The notes under the pieces are model-generated. The model ran no database searches. It was not told where the DNA came from and saw only the letters and a list, made by a program, of their open reading frames with translations. Of a stretch of 64,000 nucleotides of DNA, positions 18,398-28,664 are shown piece by piece. The stretch covers positions 1,499,001-1,563,000 of the forward strand of contig NZ_CP011028.1 in assembly GCF_002221525.1 (NCBI RefSeq), in the 5' to 3' direction. Position numbers and translations under genes: made by a program. Position 1 is the stretch's first letter. Every line of letters starts with the position of its first letter. The stretch is from Pseudoalteromonas espejiana DSM 9414 (GTDB lineage Bacteria > Pseudomonadota > Gammaproteobacteria > Enterobacterales > Alteromonadaceae).

Positions 18398-18610
18398 TTA
18401 TTTAACCGACTGAGCAAGTGCTTTAGCAAAGTTCTCAGTTACGGCTTGTCTTTTCCCTGCAGGTACATGCTCTTTTAGGATATGCGTGATAGAATTTCCT
18501 AAACACATAAGGCTTAAATCAACCGGCGCATTGTGTTGTGTTAGCACATCAATGAGCTGATCGACGATTTGTTCTACTTCTTCATTAGAGTATTTTGATA
18601 AGATTGGCAT
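18398..18610 (-). CDS. yejL: DUF1414 family protein YejL
   Basis: A 70-residue cytoplasmic protein matching E. coli YejL (75) in KYSNEEVEQIVDQLIDVL, APVDLSLMCLGN and the C-terminal FAKALAQS. The frame is open further upstream to 18679, but that would run into the divergent yejK start and the extra residues do not match the family; the ATG at 18610 gives the usual N terminus. It lies 5 bases before yejM and is probably cotranscribed. Function unknown. Confidence 0.9.
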   Translation of the reverse strand: MPILSKYSNEEVEQIVDQLIDVLTQHNAPVDLSLMCLGNSITHILKEHVPAGKRQAVTENFAKALAQSVK

Positions 18611-18672
18611 CAGTTGGTTCAATAAAAGAGTTATATTCTCGTATTTTAACACCAGAGGCGTGAAAAACAAAG

Positions 18673-19689
18673 ATGACAACAGACGTTAAAAAATTAGTCG
18701 TTCATTATGTAGACAAAAAAGACGACGATACGCAAATTCACCTACGAAATGACGAAATGGTGATTAACGATAAAGTCGCTGTTTTTATCGAACAACTTCA
18801 TCATGCATATAATGGCAAGCCAGGAAAAGGCTATTGTGCATTTAGTGGCGATAAAAACAGTGTTGTAGCATCGGCAATGCAAAGTTATCGCAATGACGAG
18901 CTGGGCTTTTGGCACATGACCGAGCAAGCTTCTACTGTTTTAAAAGAAGAACTTGATAAGTACGCATTTAGCGAAACGGGTTACTTAGTATTTTGTCATT
19001 ATCAATATGTTGCTACCGATTACATGCTTATAGCCATGATCAACATTAAAGAGCATTACTCAATGACCTCTGAGCTTGATTTAGCTGCATCACGCCATTT
19101 AGATATATCGCGTATGCAGTTAGCTGCGCGCATTGATTTAACAGCTTGGGATACACAAGCTGACGATAACCGCTATATTTCGTTTATTAAGGGCCGTGCA
19201 GGGCGTAAAGTAGCTGACTTTTTCTTAGACTTTTTAGGGTGCGAAGAAGGTATTGACCCTAAACAACAAAGCCAAGTAATGCTTAGCGCTGTTGAAGATT
19301 ATTTATCTGAACAAGAATTTGATAAATCAGAAAAAGACGATTTACGTAAGCAGGTATTTGATTACTGTAATGACTGCGTAACGACCGGTGAAGATGCAAG
19401 CGTAAGTGAGCTTTCGGCAACACTTACTAAAGGCGATGACAGCCCGTTCGACAGCTTTTGTAAAGAGCAAAGCTATGACTTAGAAGAGTCATTTCCGGTC
19501 GATAAAAAAACCGTAACCAGCATGGTTAAGTTTTCAGGCTTAGGCGGCGGTGTAAGTGTGAGCTTTGAGCGTAAACATTTAGGTGAGCGCGTAACTTATA
19601 ACGAAGCAACAGATACACTGGTTATAAAAGGCATACCGCCGAATTTGAAAGATCAACTCCAGCGTTTTATGGAAAATGAAAGCGAATAA
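18673..19689 (+). CDS. yejK: Nucleoid-associated protein YejK (NdpA)
   Basis: A 338-residue cytoplasmic protein of the NdpA family (E. coli YejK 335), associated with the nucleoid. Recognisable stretches are FIEQLHHAYNGKPGKGYCAFSGD near residue 36, FIKGRAGRKVADFFLDFLG near 173-191 and VKFSGLGGGVSVSFERKHLGERVTYN near the C terminus. It diverges from yejL with overlapping upstream regions, as in other gammaproteobacteria. Confidence 0.93.
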   Translation: MTTDVKKLVVHYVDKKDDDTQIHLRNDEMVINDKVAVFIEQLHHAYNGKPGKGYCAFSGDKNSVVASAMQSYRNDELGFWHMTEQASTVLKEELDKYAFSETGYLVFCHYQYVATDYMLIAMINIKEHYSMTSELDLAASRHLDISRMQLAARIDLTAWDTQADDNRYISFIKGRAGRKVADFFLDFLGCEEGIDPKQQSQVMLSAVEDYLSEQEFDKSEKDDLRKQVFDYCNDCVTTGEDASVSELSATLTKGDDSPFDSFCKEQSYDLEESFPVDKKTVTSMVKFSGLGGGVSVSFERKHLGERVTYNEATDTLVIKGIPPNLKDQLQRFMENESE

Positions 19690-19718
19690 ACTTTATTAGT
19701 TTATTTAAAATTGATTTT

Positions 19719-19747
19719 AAAGCGTGGTATTTGTATCACGCTTTTTT
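19719..19747 (+). terminator. Probable terminator after yejK
   Basis: AAAGCGTG and CACGCTTT arms flank an A/T-rich loop and are followed by a T run (TTTTTT), about 30 bases after the yejK stop. Confidence 0.75.
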
Positions 19748-20098
19748 ATTGCCTGTAATTTAGTTTTATTAATGCTCTAAAGCGCAGCGCCTCTAATCCT
19801 CTTTGTGAAAAAATCGGTTATTACGGGCTTTGTTTGCCACGCCAACAAGTTGGGCGTCACAAGTAAGTAATAGCCACGATGTTAAATTTTGGTTTTAGGC
19901 GCAAAGCTTGCTTGCGCGAGAGGCAACGTTTCTGATTATTTATTTTTTGCTAATAAAACTACTTAAAGAGCGATTGCACAAGGAGAAGTGAAAGAGGAGT
20001 AAATGAGAAAATACATGTAGCACAGCTTTTTCAAATTAACTCGGTTTAGCGTTATTACTAAGCATATATAAGCCTGTTGCTATTAAAATAAAACAAAA

Positions 20099-20132
20099 AA
20101 GCCGCGCTATTTTTAAAATAGCGCGGCTTTTT
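20099..20132 (-). terminator. Strong hairpin terminator after rne
   Basis: GCCGCGCTATTTT and AAAATAGCGCGGC form a 13-bp perfect inverted repeat with a minimal loop, flanked by an A run on the left and a T run on the right. It can terminate on either strand; on the minus strand it ends rne. Confidence 0.88.
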
Positions 20133-20146
20133 ATTGAGGCTAAGAG

Positions 20147-23100
20147 TTACTCAGCGCTCAACGTTTTGGTCATTGCAGAGCTTGCGCGACCCGCAGGTTT
20201 AATTGAACCTGCACGTAAACCACTGTCTGGAACTAGTTCACGTTTATCGTGCGCCATCGCAACAGAAGTATGTTTTACTTCGCTATCTGCAACTGGAGTC
20301 GGTTGTGCCATTGGTGCACTTGCCGCACCTTTGGTGATAACCGTTTTTGCATTGGCATCTTTTGCAGGTGCACTTACAGTCTCAACTTGCTCAGCTACTT
20401 TTTGCTCAGTTTCTGCTTTAACAGGCTCTGGAGTTACTGGTTGCTCAGTTACTTCAGTTTCTGCTTTAACAGGCTCTGGAGTTACTGGTTTCTCAGTTAC
20501 TTCAGGTTCTGCTTTTACAGGCTCTGGTGTTACTGATTGCTCAGCTACTTCAGGCTCTGCTTTTACAGGCTCTGGTGTTACTGGTTGCTCAGCTACTTCA
20601 GGTTCTACTTTAACAGACTCAGGGGTAACTTCAGGCTCAGGTGCAGCGATAGGTTGTTCAGTTACTACAACTGGCTCTTCAGCTGTAACTGGGTCTACAG
20701 TTTTTACTGTTTCATCGCTTTGAGAAGGTTGCTCTGTTGCAGGCTCCATTTCAACTTTAGCCAAATCTTCAGCAGCAATTGCTTGCTCAACATTTTCAGA
20801 GGCATCATTTGATGTAGGCTGTTCAGCTTTTGCTTTCAACTCAGCTTCGTACTCTGCAGCAGCTTGGTCAGCTACTGGCACAAACGCTGGTGCTTCATCA
20901 GATTTCTCTTCTGTTGCTTCACCTTGCTCTGGGCGACGACGACGCTGACCAGATGCTCTAAGATGACGAGGTGAACGGCGTGAACGAGTACGCGTTTGAC
21001 CTTGGTCATCATCACTTGTTGCTTCGTCAGTAGTGTTTGCATCAACCGGTTTTTCATCAAGCTCAGCTTTAGTATCAACCGCTTGCTCTTTGACAGGCGC
21101 TGGTTGCTTTTGTGGAGCCGGTTTTTCTTGCTCTACTTTTTGCTCTGTAGGTGCTTGCTTAGCTACTGGCGCTTTAGGCTGCTCTACTTTTGCAGTGTCT
21201 GCTTGTTCTGAGGCAGTTGTTGCTGATACTTGCTCTGCATTTTCATCTTGCACGCGTACTTTCTTACGAACATTACGACGTTGACGACGAACCTTAGGTT
21301 TTTGCTCTTTAGGTTCTGCATTTTGCTTTGTATCAGTCTCAGCTGCTTTTACGTCAGTTTTAACTTGCTCTTTGTCGGCGTTACGGTTTTCGTTATTACG
21401 ATTATCGTTACGCTTGCGCGAGTTAGGGTTACGGCGACGCTTATTGCGGTTCTCGTTCTTCTCTTGGTTTTCGGTCGTTACTGGAGAATCTGTTTTAACT
21501 TCTTCTTCGTTGTTACGATCGGCACGCGGTTTAGAACGCGGGTTATTGCGACGACGCTGGTTGTTATTACGACGACGGTTGTCGTTGTTACCACGGCGAT
21601 TATTATTGCGTGTTTGCTGTTGCTTTTCTTGCTCAGCTTTTTCTTTGGCTTGTTTTTCTTCTTCGCTTTCACCAGCAAATAAAGACTTAAACCAATTACC
21701 AATAGCGGCTAGTAAGCCACCTTCAACTTTAGGTACTGCAACAGGAGCTGCTGGCTTGTCTACTTTAGCTTGTGGCGCTGGCGTTGAAGGCATTACTACG
21801 CCTTTTAGCATTGGTTCTTCGCGTACTGGTGTAGAGGCGGGCTTTGCCATCTCAAACGACTCAGGCTCAGGTGCAACAACTTGCTCGTAGCTTACGGTTT
21901 CAAGCGTTTCATCTTTACGCAAACGCATTACTTCGTAGTGTGGTGTTTCCATGTGTTGATTAGGAATAATAACCACATCACACTTGTGGTGTTTTTCAAT
22001 GCGGTGAACACTTCTACGTTGTTCATTTAGCAAATAAGCAGCTACAGCTACAGGCACTTGAGCGTTAACTTGTGCTGTGTTGTCTTTAATTGCTTCTTCT
22101 TCAATTAAACGAAGAATAGAAAGTGCAATAGACTCGTTAGAACGAATAGTACCTTGGCCGCTACAACGCGGACATGGGCCTTGGCTTGCTTCACCTAGTG
22201 AAGGGCGCAAACGCTGGCGCGACATTTCTAATAAGCCAAAGCGAGAGATTTTACCAATTTGTACGCGAGCACGATCTGGTCGAGCAGCATCTTTTAAACG
22301 GTTTTCAACTTCACGTTGGTGGCGCGGAGGCGTCATGTCGATAAAGTCGATAACGATTAAACCACCTAAGTCACGCAAACGTAGTTGACGCGCAATTTCA
22401 TCAGCGGCTTCTAGGTTAGTATTAAGTGCTGTTTCTTCAATATCGCCGCCTTTTGTTGCTTTAGACGAGTTGATATCGATAGAGGTAAGCGCTTCGGTTG
22501 GATCAATTACAATTGAACCACCTGAAGGCAAACGTACTTCACGTTGGAACGCAGACTCAATTTGGCTTTCAATTTGGTAGTGCGTAAATAATGGGGTGTC
22601 GCCTTGATAAAGCTTTACACGGCTCATGAAGTCAGGGCGAAAACGCTCAATGTGCGCTTTTGCTTCTTCAAATACACGTGGTTTATCAATTAAAATTTCG
22701 CCAATATCACGACGTAAATAATCGCGAATTGCGCGGAAAATTACATTGCTTTCTTGGTGAATTAAAAACGGGGCTTTAGCACTGTCGGCTGCTTGTTGAA
22801 TTGCATCCCAATGTACTAAAAGCGCTTTTAAATCGTAGTTTAACTCTTCAAACGATTTGCCAACACCAGCGGTACGTACAATTAAACCCATGCCTTTAGG
22901 AAGTTCTAGGCGGCTTAGTGCTTCTTTAAGGTCGGTACGTTCATCGCCTTCAATACGGCGAGAAATACCACCGGCACGCGGGTTATTTGGCATTAGTACT
23001 AAGTAGCTACCCGCTACGCTGATAAAAGTAGTTAAAGCAGCGCCTTTTTGGCCGCGCTCTTCTTTATCAACTTGTACAATAACTTCTTGGCCTTCTTTAA

Positions 23101-23380
23101 TCACGTCGCGAATATTTGGGCGACCATGAAAAGTATAACCTTGCGGGAAGTAAGTACGGGCAATTTCTTTTAAAGGAAGGAAACCATGACGATCGGCGCC
23201 GTAATCTACAAAAGCGGCCTCTAAAGATGGTTCAATGCGTGTGATTTTGCCTTTATAAATATTGGCTTTTTTCTGTTCGTGACCTGGGCTTTCTATATCT
23301 AAATCATATAGGCGCTGGCCGTCAACCAGTGCTACGCGCATTTCTTCTTGCTGCGTTGCATTGATTAGCATACGTTTCAT
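20147..23380 (-). CDS. rne: Ribonuclease E
   Basis: RNase E is the essential single-strand endoribonuclease and scaffold of the RNA degradosome at the inner membrane. The 1077-residue protein has the S1 domain (about residues 36-120), catalytic Asp302 (SIDINSSK) and Asp345 ([13 protein letters not shown]), and the zinc-link CPRCSGQG (Cys403, Cys406). A GNWFKSLF amphipathic segment near residue 560 fits the membrane-targeting helix. An arginine/asparagine-rich RNA-binding region follows near 590-670, then a long acidic Pro/Glu/Val tail with 16-residue repeats, and a conserved-looking C-terminal end ([20 protein letters not shown]) where PNPase would bind. It is divergent from rluC, as in E. 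coli. Confidence 0.97.
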   Translation of the reverse strand: MKRMLINATQQEEMRVALVDGQRLYDLDIESPGHEQKKANIYKGKITRIEPSLEAAFVDYGADRHGFLPLKEIARTYFPQGYTFHGRPNIRDVIKEGQEVIVQVDKEERGQKGAALTTFISVAGSYLVLMPNNPRAGGISRRIEGDERTDLKEALSRLELPKGMGLIVRTAGVGKSFEELNYDLKALLVHWDAIQQAADSAKAPFLIHQESNVIFRAIRDYLRRDIGEILIDKPRVFEEAKAHIERFRPDFMSRVKLYQGDTPLFTHYQIESQIESAFQREVRLPSGGSIVIDPTEALTSIDINSSKATKGGDIEETALNTNLEAADEIARQLRLRDLGGLIVIDFIDMTPPRHQREVENRLKDAARPDRARVQIGKISRFGLLEMSRQRLRPSLGEASQGPCPRCSGQGTIRSNESIALSILRLIEEEAIKDNTAQVNAQVPVAVAAYLLNEQRRSVHRIEKHHKCDVVIIPNQHMETPHYEVMRLRKDETLETVSYEQVVAPEPESFEMAKPASTPVREEPMLKGVVMPSTPAPQAKVDKPAAPVAVPKVEGGLLAAIGNWFKSLFAGESEEEKQAKEKAEQEKQQQTRNNNRRGNNDNRRRNNNQRRRNNPRSKPRADRNNEEEVKTDSPVTTENQEKNENRNKRRRNPNSRKRNDNRNNENRNADKEQVKTDVKAAETDTKQNAEPKEQKPKVRRQRRNVRKKVRVQDENAEQVSATTASEQADTAKVEQPKAPVAKQAPTEQKVEQEKPAPQKQPAPVKEQAVDTKAELDEKPVDANTTDEATSDDDQGQTRTRSRRSPRHLRASGQRRRRPEQGEATEEKSDEAPAFVPVADQAAAEYEAELKAKAEQPTSNDASENVEQAIAAEDLAKVEMEPATEQPSQSDETVKTVDPVTAEEPVVVTEQPIAAPEPEVTPESVKVEPEVAEQPVTPEPVKAEPEVAEQSVTPEPVKAEPEVTEKPVTPEPVKAETEVTEQPVTPEPVKAETEQKVAEQVETVSAPAKDANAKTVITKGAASAPMAQPTPVADSEVKHTSVAMAHDKRELVPDSGLRAGSIKPAGRASSAMTKTLSAE
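20411..20640. repeat. 48-bp tandem repeats inside rne
   Basis: On the minus strand the RNase E tail repeats a 16-residue unit of the form [16 protein letters not shown] four to five times with small changes. The matching 48-bp DNA units are highly similar. The unit is in frame, so copy-number change would lengthen or shorten the disordered scaffold without breaking the gene. Confidence 0.88.
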
Positions 23381-24139
23381 ATTGTTACTCTACTTATTTT
23401 TTGTCGCTGACATGACGAAACGTGTTCGCCTGTTCAGTTGTTCCTTTTTTTAGAATGTGCAGCCTCACGACTGGGTCTGTAACGGAACGCTCTGTAATGT
23501 GTACGCAGTATTTTTTAAATGCTGGCTAACAATAACGTACGTTTACGTTATTAAATTCTTAATGGTGCTAAAACTGTCGGCTTTTAAGCTACGTTTACAA
23601 GTTTTACCCAGAAGTTGGCCTGTCATATCAATCTTTTTAGTGCGTTTATGTTAGGCGCGTAGGGCTCGTAAAGTTACTTAAATACTATGAGTATTTATAT
23701 TGGCACTTTCGAGCAAAGTTCGCTGCCGAATGTTAATAAACGCTTATTTGCTAGATTTTTAGTTCTAAATAAGCTGCTGTACGGTACTACAATTGAGCAA
23801 ATGCTGAACAACGTTTTTACGTCGTCACTATCAAACAAATTATTTGTTCATTGCTTTTATTTTTACATAAAACGTAAATTCATGTTCAAACTTAACCAGT
23901 AATATATTACGCGCATTACTGTTAATTGATCGCACGTGTTAACTGAGTAGGCATAAAAGCTTTGGAAAACTTAACTCGGATCTGTATGATCGGCTACCCA
24001 GAATGTGCATCACGAATGTTTTAATGTGTTAAAAAGCACCGTTGTTATTTGCAAATACTAAATATTTGCGCTGCTGATTATCCCACTATTATAACTGTGT
24101 TAGCAACTAAATTATTTTACTTAAATCAGTGATTAGGCA
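23381..24139. other. Divergent rne-rluC regulatory region
   Basis: 759 bases without a supportable gene separate the two divergent starts; the frames at 23457 and 23687 have atypical composition and no ribosome sites. The length fits the long autoregulatory 5' leader known for rne in enterobacteria. On the minus strand, the stretch 23453-23477 contains GTCGTGAGGCTGCAC, which resembles the CGTGAGG core of the RNase E-sensing hairpin of the E. coli leader; this is resemblance from memory only. The rluC side is AT-rich and probably carries its promoter. Confidence 0.45.
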
Positions 24140-25099
24140 ATGTCAGAAAAAACCGGCTTACAAGTATCTTTTGTTACAATCAACGAAGACCATTTAGGTC
24201 AGCGTATTGATAACTTTCTTATTACCCATTTAAAAGGGGTGCCTAAAAGCGCTGTTTATAGAATTTTACGCAAAGGTGAGGTGCGCGTTAATAAAAAGCG
24301 CATTAAGCCTGTTTATAAATTACAGCTCGATGATGTAGTACGTATTCCGCCAATTAAAGTGGCAGAGCGTGAAGAGTTTGTGCCTAAAAAACTTGATAAA
24401 GTAAAGCAATTAGAAGACGCCATTCTATTTGAAGATAAATACCTAATTGTGATCAATAAACCTTCAGGTATGGCTGTACACGGTGGCAGCGGCCTAAGCT
24501 ATGGCTTAATCGAAGCGCTGCGAGTGTTACGCCCAGATGAGCGCAGTTTAGAGCTTGTACATAGGCTAGATAGGGATACATCAGGGTGTTTGTTAATTGC
24601 CAAGCGCCGCTCGGTGCTGACTGCATTGCATGAGCAACTGCGTGAAAAAACCATGGAAAAAAATTACTGGGCATTAGTAACAGGGCAGTGGGATTCGTCG
24701 GTTAAAAACGTAACCGAAGGGCTACGTAAAAATACATTAAAATCTGGCGAGCGAGTGGTGCGTGTAGATAATACCGAAGGTAAGCCATCGCATACGCGCT
24801 TTAAAGTGCTTGAACGTTTTAACGCGTGTTCATTAGTGCAAGCTTCTCCAGTAACCGGTCGTACGCACCAAATTCGTGTTCATACACAATGTAAAGGGCA
24901 CGCTATTGCTTGTGATGATAAATACGGCGACCAAGGTTTTGATGAATCAATGCGCAAAATTGGCTTAAACCGCTTATTTTTACACGCTCACGATTTAAGC
25001 TTTTATCACCCTAAAAACGAAACCACCATGCGCGTAGAAGCACCGCTCGATAGCGCACTTAAAAATTGTATTTTAAAATTAAGAGATGCCAAAGCGTAA
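24140..25099 (+). CDS. rluC: 23S rRNA pseudouridine synthase C
   Basis: RluC makes pseudouridines at 955, 2504 and 2580 of 23S rRNA. The 319-residue protein has an N-terminal S4 RNA-binding domain (about residues 19-80, QRIDNFLITHLKGVPKSAVYRILRKGEVRVN) and the catalytic motif HRLDRDTSGCLL with its aspartate near residue 146, followed by SPVTGRTHQIRVH. It is divergent from rne, the same arrangement as in E. coli, which supports RluC over RluD. Confidence 0.95.
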   Translation: MSEKTGLQVSFVTINEDHLGQRIDNFLITHLKGVPKSAVYRILRKGEVRVNKKRIKPVYKLQLDDVVRIPPIKVAEREEFVPKKLDKVKQLEDAILFEDKYLIVINKPSGMAVHGGSGLSYGLIEALRVLRPDERSLELVHRLDRDTSGCLLIAKRRSVLTALHEQLREKTMEKNYWALVTGQWDSSVKNVTEGLRKNTLKSGERVVRVDNTEGKPSHTRFKVLERFNACSLVQASPVTGRTHQIRVHTQCKGHAIACDDKYGDQGFDESMRKIGLNRLFLHAHDLSFYHPKNETTMRVEAPLDSALKNCILKLRDAKA

Positions 25100-25141
25100 T
25101 AAGTAGCCCTTACGCGCAGCAAGTAAACGAATTTACACCTA

Positions 25142-25173
25142 TTGCAACTGTTAATAATTACTAACAGTTGCAA
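25142..25173. terminator. Perfect inverted repeat between convergent rluC and yceF
   Basis: TTGCAACTGTTA at 25142-25153 pairs perfectly with TAACAGTTGCAA at 25162-25173 around an 8-base loop. It lies between two converging genes and probably acts as a bidirectional terminator, although the following T tract is weak. Confidence 0.6.
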
Positions 25174-25187
25174 CGTACTTTAATTGG

Positions 25188-25787
25188 TTAAGCTGTTGGC
25201 TGCTCAGCGAGTATATCAAGGTTAAACTCAGCTAATAATTGGCTGAGCTTAATAAGTGGTAAACCTATTAAGCTATTTGGATCGTCCCCGTTTAGTTTTT
25301 CAAATAAACAAATGCCTAATCCCTCACTTTTAAAGCTTCCTGCACAGTTATAAGGCTGCTCTGCGTCACAATAAGCTTCAATTTGCTTTTGAGTCAGTGT
25401 TTTAAATACGACTTTAAATGGTTCAATTAATGTTTTTGCTTTATTGCTCGCAATATCGTAAACACAAAGACCCGTTAAAAACGTAACGGTTTGCCCACTA
25501 AATAATGAAAGCTGTTTTATCGCGTTTTCTTTATTGTGAGGTTTTCCAAGTATTTGGCCATCAAAAACCGCAACTTGGTCAGAGCCGATGACTAAACCTT
25601 GGTCAAAGTGATTAATAGCCTCACGTGCTTTTGCTTCACTTAAGCGTTTTACTAGTTGCTCGGGGGATTCGTTTTGCTTAGCTGATTCGTCAATGCCGGG
25701 CGAGAAAGTACTAAATGGCAAATTAAATTTTTGTAATAAAGACTGCCTAAACGGCGAGCTTGAGGCTAATATAAGCGGGTACTTCAT
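25188..25787 (-). CDS. yceF: Maf-family nucleotide pyrophosphatase YceF
   Basis: A 199-residue Maf protein; the YceF subgroup hydrolyses 7-methyl-GTP and related modified nucleotides. The N-terminal LILASSSPFRQSLL nucleotide-binding loop, VIGSDQVAVFDGQILGKP and the C-terminal GDDPNSLIGLPLIKL are characteristic. It is read opposite to the yceD-rpmF operon and shares its promoter region, the order seen in E. coli (rluC, yceF, yceD, rpmF). Confidence 0.93.
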   Translation of the reverse strand: MKYPLILASSSPFRQSLLQKFNLPFSTFSPGIDESAKQNESPEQLVKRLSEAKAREAINHFDQGLVIGSDQVAVFDGQILGKPHNKENAIKQLSLFSGQTVTFLTGLCVYDIASNKAKTLIEPFKVVFKTLTQKQIEAYCDAEQPYNCAGSFKSEGLGICLFEKLNGDDPNSLIGLPLIKLSQLLAEFNLDILAEQPTA

Positions 25788-25918
25788 GGAATAATATCCT
25801 AATCAAAATTAGTTTGAGTTAGGATAAATCAGATCCGTGATGAAAACACGTGAAAAACCATGTAAAAATGCTTTTTTGCTTTGACTAACCAATTAACTAT
25901 CTATATGATGCAGCCCCT

Positions 25919-26443
25919 ATGCAAAAGGTAAAAATTCCCATCACTCTTCATCCTGGGAAAGCAGCGCAACACCGTTTAACTTACGATGGTATTGTACCGC
26001 TTGAAAAACTTGCTCGTTTACGAGGTGTTGTACAGGAAGAAGTAGGTGAAATAGCGGTAAAAATTCAGTGCAAAAACGATGAGCAAGGTTTAGTTGTGAT
26101 TAGCGGCAATTTGTCCACACACGTAACTGTAACTTGTCAACGTTGTAATGATGATTTAGGGTTGGATTTGGATCAAGACTTTATGTATTCGCCAGTTGGT
26201 TTGGATGCTGAGTCAGATGATTTTCCAGAAGTCTACGATGAAGTAGCACTTGATGAAAACGGCGAAATTAACGTATTTGAGTTAATCGAAGACGAGCTAA
26301 TTTTAGCAGTGCCATTAGTGCCTACACACAACGAAGCTTCGTGCAATTACTCATCAAAGCCTGCCAGCTTTGGTGTATTAAAGGCAGAAGATGATAAGCC
26401 AAATCCATTTGATATTTTGAAACAACTTAAGAAAGATTCTTAG
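25919..26443 (+). CDS. yceD: DUF177 protein YceD, 23S rRNA accumulation protein
   Basis: A 174-residue cytoplasmic protein of the YceD/DUF177 family, linked to 23S rRNA accumulation and ribosome assembly. It has the CQRCNDDL cysteine pair near residues 78-81, a further cysteine in EASCNYSS, and the usual acidic middle. It lies 10 bases before rpmF, and both are expected to be cotranscribed with the following fatty-acid genes. Confidence 0.93.
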   Translation: MQKVKIPITLHPGKAAQHRLTYDGIVPLEKLARLRGVVQEEVGEIAVKIQCKNDEQGLVVISGNLSTHVTVTCQRCNDDLGLDLDQDFMYSPVGLDAESDDFPEVYDEVALDENGEINVFELIEDELILAVPLVPTHNEASCNYSSKPASFGVLKAEDDKPNPFDILKQLKKDS

Positions 26444-26453
26444 GAGAAGACTA

Positions 26454-26624
26454 ATGGCTGTACAAAAAAGCAAAAAGTCTCGTGCAAGACGCGGCATGCG
26501 CCGCTCACACGATGCGATCAACGGTCCAACTTTAACAGTTGACCAAACTTCAGGTGAGACTCATCGTCGTCACCATGTAACTGCTGACGGTTACTACAAA
26601 GGCGTTCAAGTAATTTCTAACTAA
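26454..26624 (+). CDS. rpmF: 50S ribosomal protein L32
   Basis: A 56-residue basic protein starting [20 protein letters not shown], matching L32 (E. coli 57 residues). A TTAGGAGA site lies 6-8 bases before the ATG. The zinc-binding cysteines present in some L32 proteins are absent, as in E. coli. It sits between yceD and plsX, the conserved order. Confidence 0.97.
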   Translation: MAVQKSKKSRARRGMRRSHDAINGPTLTVDQTSGETHRRHHVTADGYYKGVQVISN

Positions 26625-26635
26625 GAGATTGCTTT

Positions 26636-27673
26636 ATGCTGACTAATCTAACCATAGCGTTAGATATGATGGGGGGCGATTATGGCCCCCGTTCATCTAT
26701 CCCCGCTGCCGTTTGCGCAGTAAATGCTCATGCCAATTTAACACTCATTTTATGTGGCAACGAGCAGGTTATTACCAATCAATTAGAATCACTCGATTCG
26801 CTTTCACACCCAAGATTAATAATTCGCCATTGCAGTGAAGTTGTCACTAACGCATGCGAACCTGCTTTAGCTGTGCGATCTAAAAAAGATTCTTCAATGC
26901 GCGTTGCCCTTGATTTAGTTAAATCGGGTGAGGCACAAGCGTGTGTAAGCTCCGGTAACACCGGCGCCTTATTTTTTATGGCCCACTACGTTTTAAAAAT
27001 GTTACCCGGCGTTAAGCGCCCAGCATTAATTTCAGCGGTGCCAACAGAGCGAAAAAATCCGGTATATTTGCTTGATTTAGGCGCTAATGTGCATTGCGAT
27101 TCAGAAATACTTTATCAATTTGGCATTATGGGCTCGGTGGTAGCTGGCCAAGCACTTGGTTGCGACAACCCTAAAGTGAGTTTGCTCAATATTGGCTCTG
27201 AAGATATAAAAGGCCACGAAGGCATTAAACAAGCTGCCCAGCTTATGCAGCAAAGCCCTTATATTAATTACACCGGTTACAGTGAGGGCAGTGATATATT
27301 TTCGGGCAAGGCTGATGTGATTGTGTGTGAGGGGTTTGTTGGCAACGTTGCATTAAAAACATGCGAAGGTATTGCCAAGCTAATTATGAAAAAGTTTACA
27401 AAAGCCCTCGAAAAGCACTTAATTTACAAATGCATGGCGTTTATTTTAAGTCCTATCATAAAAAAACTCTATAATCGGGTGAACCCCGACCAGTATAACG
27501 GTGCTTCTCTGGTAGGATTGCGCGGTATTGTCGTTAAAAGCCATGGAAATGCATCAGCTAAAGCATTTCAAGCAGCAATCGATGAAGCGGTAAAAGAAGT
27601 TGAACGCCAACTTCCAGATAAAATAGCCGCTATTTTCGAAAAAACACATTCTAAAAACTCGGCGGCCAATTAA
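26636..27673 (+). CDS. plsX: Phosphate acyltransferase PlsX
   Basis: PlsX converts acyl-ACP to acyl-phosphate for phospholipid synthesis at the membrane surface. The 345-residue protein opens with [20 protein letters not shown] and has the [16 protein letters not shown] and [13 protein letters not shown] ([15 protein letters not shown]) motifs of the family. It lies 11 bases after rpmF. The next gene is fabD after only 53 bases, so the fabH gene that usually follows plsX in enterics is missing here. Confidence 0.96.
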   Translation: MLTNLTIALDMMGGDYGPRSSIPAAVCAVNAHANLTLILCGNEQVITNQLESLDSLSHPRLIIRHCSEVVTNACEPALAVRSKKDSSMRVALDLVKSGEAQACVSSGNTGALFFMAHYVLKMLPGVKRPALISAVPTERKNPVYLLDLGANVHCDSEILYQFGIMGSVVAGQALGCDNPKVSLLNIGSEDIKGHEGIKQAAQLMQQSPYINYTGYSEGSDIFSGKADVIVCEGFVGNVALKTCEGIAKLIMKKFTKALEKHLIYKCMAFILSPIIKKLYNRVNPDQYNGASLVGLRGIVVKSHGNASAKAFQAAIDEAVKEVERQLPDKIAAIFEKTHSKNSAAN

Positions 27674-27726
27674 ATTTTAGGTGCCGTAGTTACAATTAAT
27701 TTTTGTTTAATTAAAAAGAGCAAAGT

Positions 27727-28653
27727 ATGGCACAAAAAATTGCACTTCTATTTCCTGGTCAAGGCTCACAAAGCGTTGGCATGTTAAGCGAGCTACTAGA
27801 AAGCTCTGACATTGTAAAAGAAACCTTTAGCGAAGCCTCAAACGCACTAGGTTACGACCTAGCAGCACTGGTACTAAACGGCCCAGAAGAAGAACTCAAT
27901 CAAACTCATCGCACACAACCGGCTTTATTAACAGCAAGTGTTGCTATTTACCGCCACTGGTTAGCAGCCAACCCTGATGCCGACGTTGTTATGGCAGGGC
28001 ATAGCTTAGGTGAGTACTCTGCACTTGTGTGTAGTGAAGTTATTAGCTTAAGCGAAGCGGTAAAACTTGTTGAAAACCGCGGTTTATACATGCAAGAAGC
28101 AGTACCCGCAGGTGTAGGCTCAATGGCCGCTATTATTGGTTTAGGTGATGACGAAATAAAAACCGCGTGCGAGCAATCGGCGCAAGGCGAAGTGGTTTCT
28201 CCTGTAAATTACAATTCACCAGGGCAAGTTGTTATTGCCGGGCACACAGCTGCGGTAGATAGAGCATCTGTAGCGTGTAAAGAAGCGGGCGCAAAACGTG
28301 CATTGCCACTAAGTGTAAGTGTGCCGTCGCATTGTGAGCTAATGAAGCCTGCGGCTGAAAAACTAGCTAATGATTTAGCTGCTTTAACATTTAATGCACC
28401 TAAGTGTGATGTAATTAATAATGTTGATGTAAAAGCTGAAAATTCTGCCGATGCCATTAAAGATGCATTGGTTCGTCAATTATACAGCCCAGTGCGCTGG
28501 ACAGAAACAGTTCAAGCACTTGTTGCGCAAGACGTAACACAAAGCTACGAATTTGGCCCTGGTAAAGTATTAACAGGCCTCGCAAAACGAATCGACAAAG
28601 CAATGGTGTGTGGCTCAGTAAATGACGCTGCTGGCATTGAAGCTGCTAAATAA
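27727..28653 (+). CDS. fabD: Malonyl-CoA:ACP transacylase
   Basis: Loads malonate onto acyl carrier protein. The 308-residue protein starts with LLFPGQGSQSVGM and has the nucleophile Ser in GHSLGEYSAL near residue 92, an Arg in VENRGLYMQ, and His in SVPSHCELM near residue 200. It has a GAGCAAAG site before its ATG and lies 11 bases before fabG. Confidence 0.96.
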   Translation: MAQKIALLFPGQGSQSVGMLSELLESSDIVKETFSEASNALGYDLAALVLNGPEEELNQTHRTQPALLTASVAIYRHWLAANPDADVVMAGHSLGEYSALVCSEVISLSEAVKLVENRGLYMQEAVPAGVGSMAAIIGLGDDEIKTACEQSAQGEVVSPVNYNSPGQVVIAGHTAAVDRASVACKEAGAKRALPLSVSVPSHCELMKPAAEKLANDLAALTFNAPKCDVINNVDVKAENSADAIKDALVRQLYSPVRWTETVQALVAQDVTQSYEFGPGKVLTGLAKRIDKAMVCGSVNDAAGIEAAK

Positions 28654-28664
28654 GAGTATATAAA

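Larger units (their letters stand above)
19690..20146. other. Intergenic region between convergent yejK and rne
   Basis: Apart from the terminators at both ends, no reading frame longer than a few codons has support. A GGCGCAAAGC / GCTTGCGC inverted arm pair lies near 19898-19917. An AAGGAG followed by GAGGAGTAAATG near 19980-20004 leads only to a five-codon frame. Nothing else was recognised; it may be decayed sequence. Confidence 0.5.

Noticed and set aside
20411..20640. Regular repeats taken as a CRISPR array
   Set aside because: The units are contiguous, lack variable spacers and are in frame within rne.
20166..21890. Several long plus-strand frames opposite the rne tail
   Set aside because: They mirror the low-complexity, repeat-rich RNase E coding strand and have no ribosome sites or family resemblance.
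23457..23902. Two plus-strand frames between rne and rluC
   Set aside because: No ribosome sites, odd composition, and they lie in the expected rne leader region.
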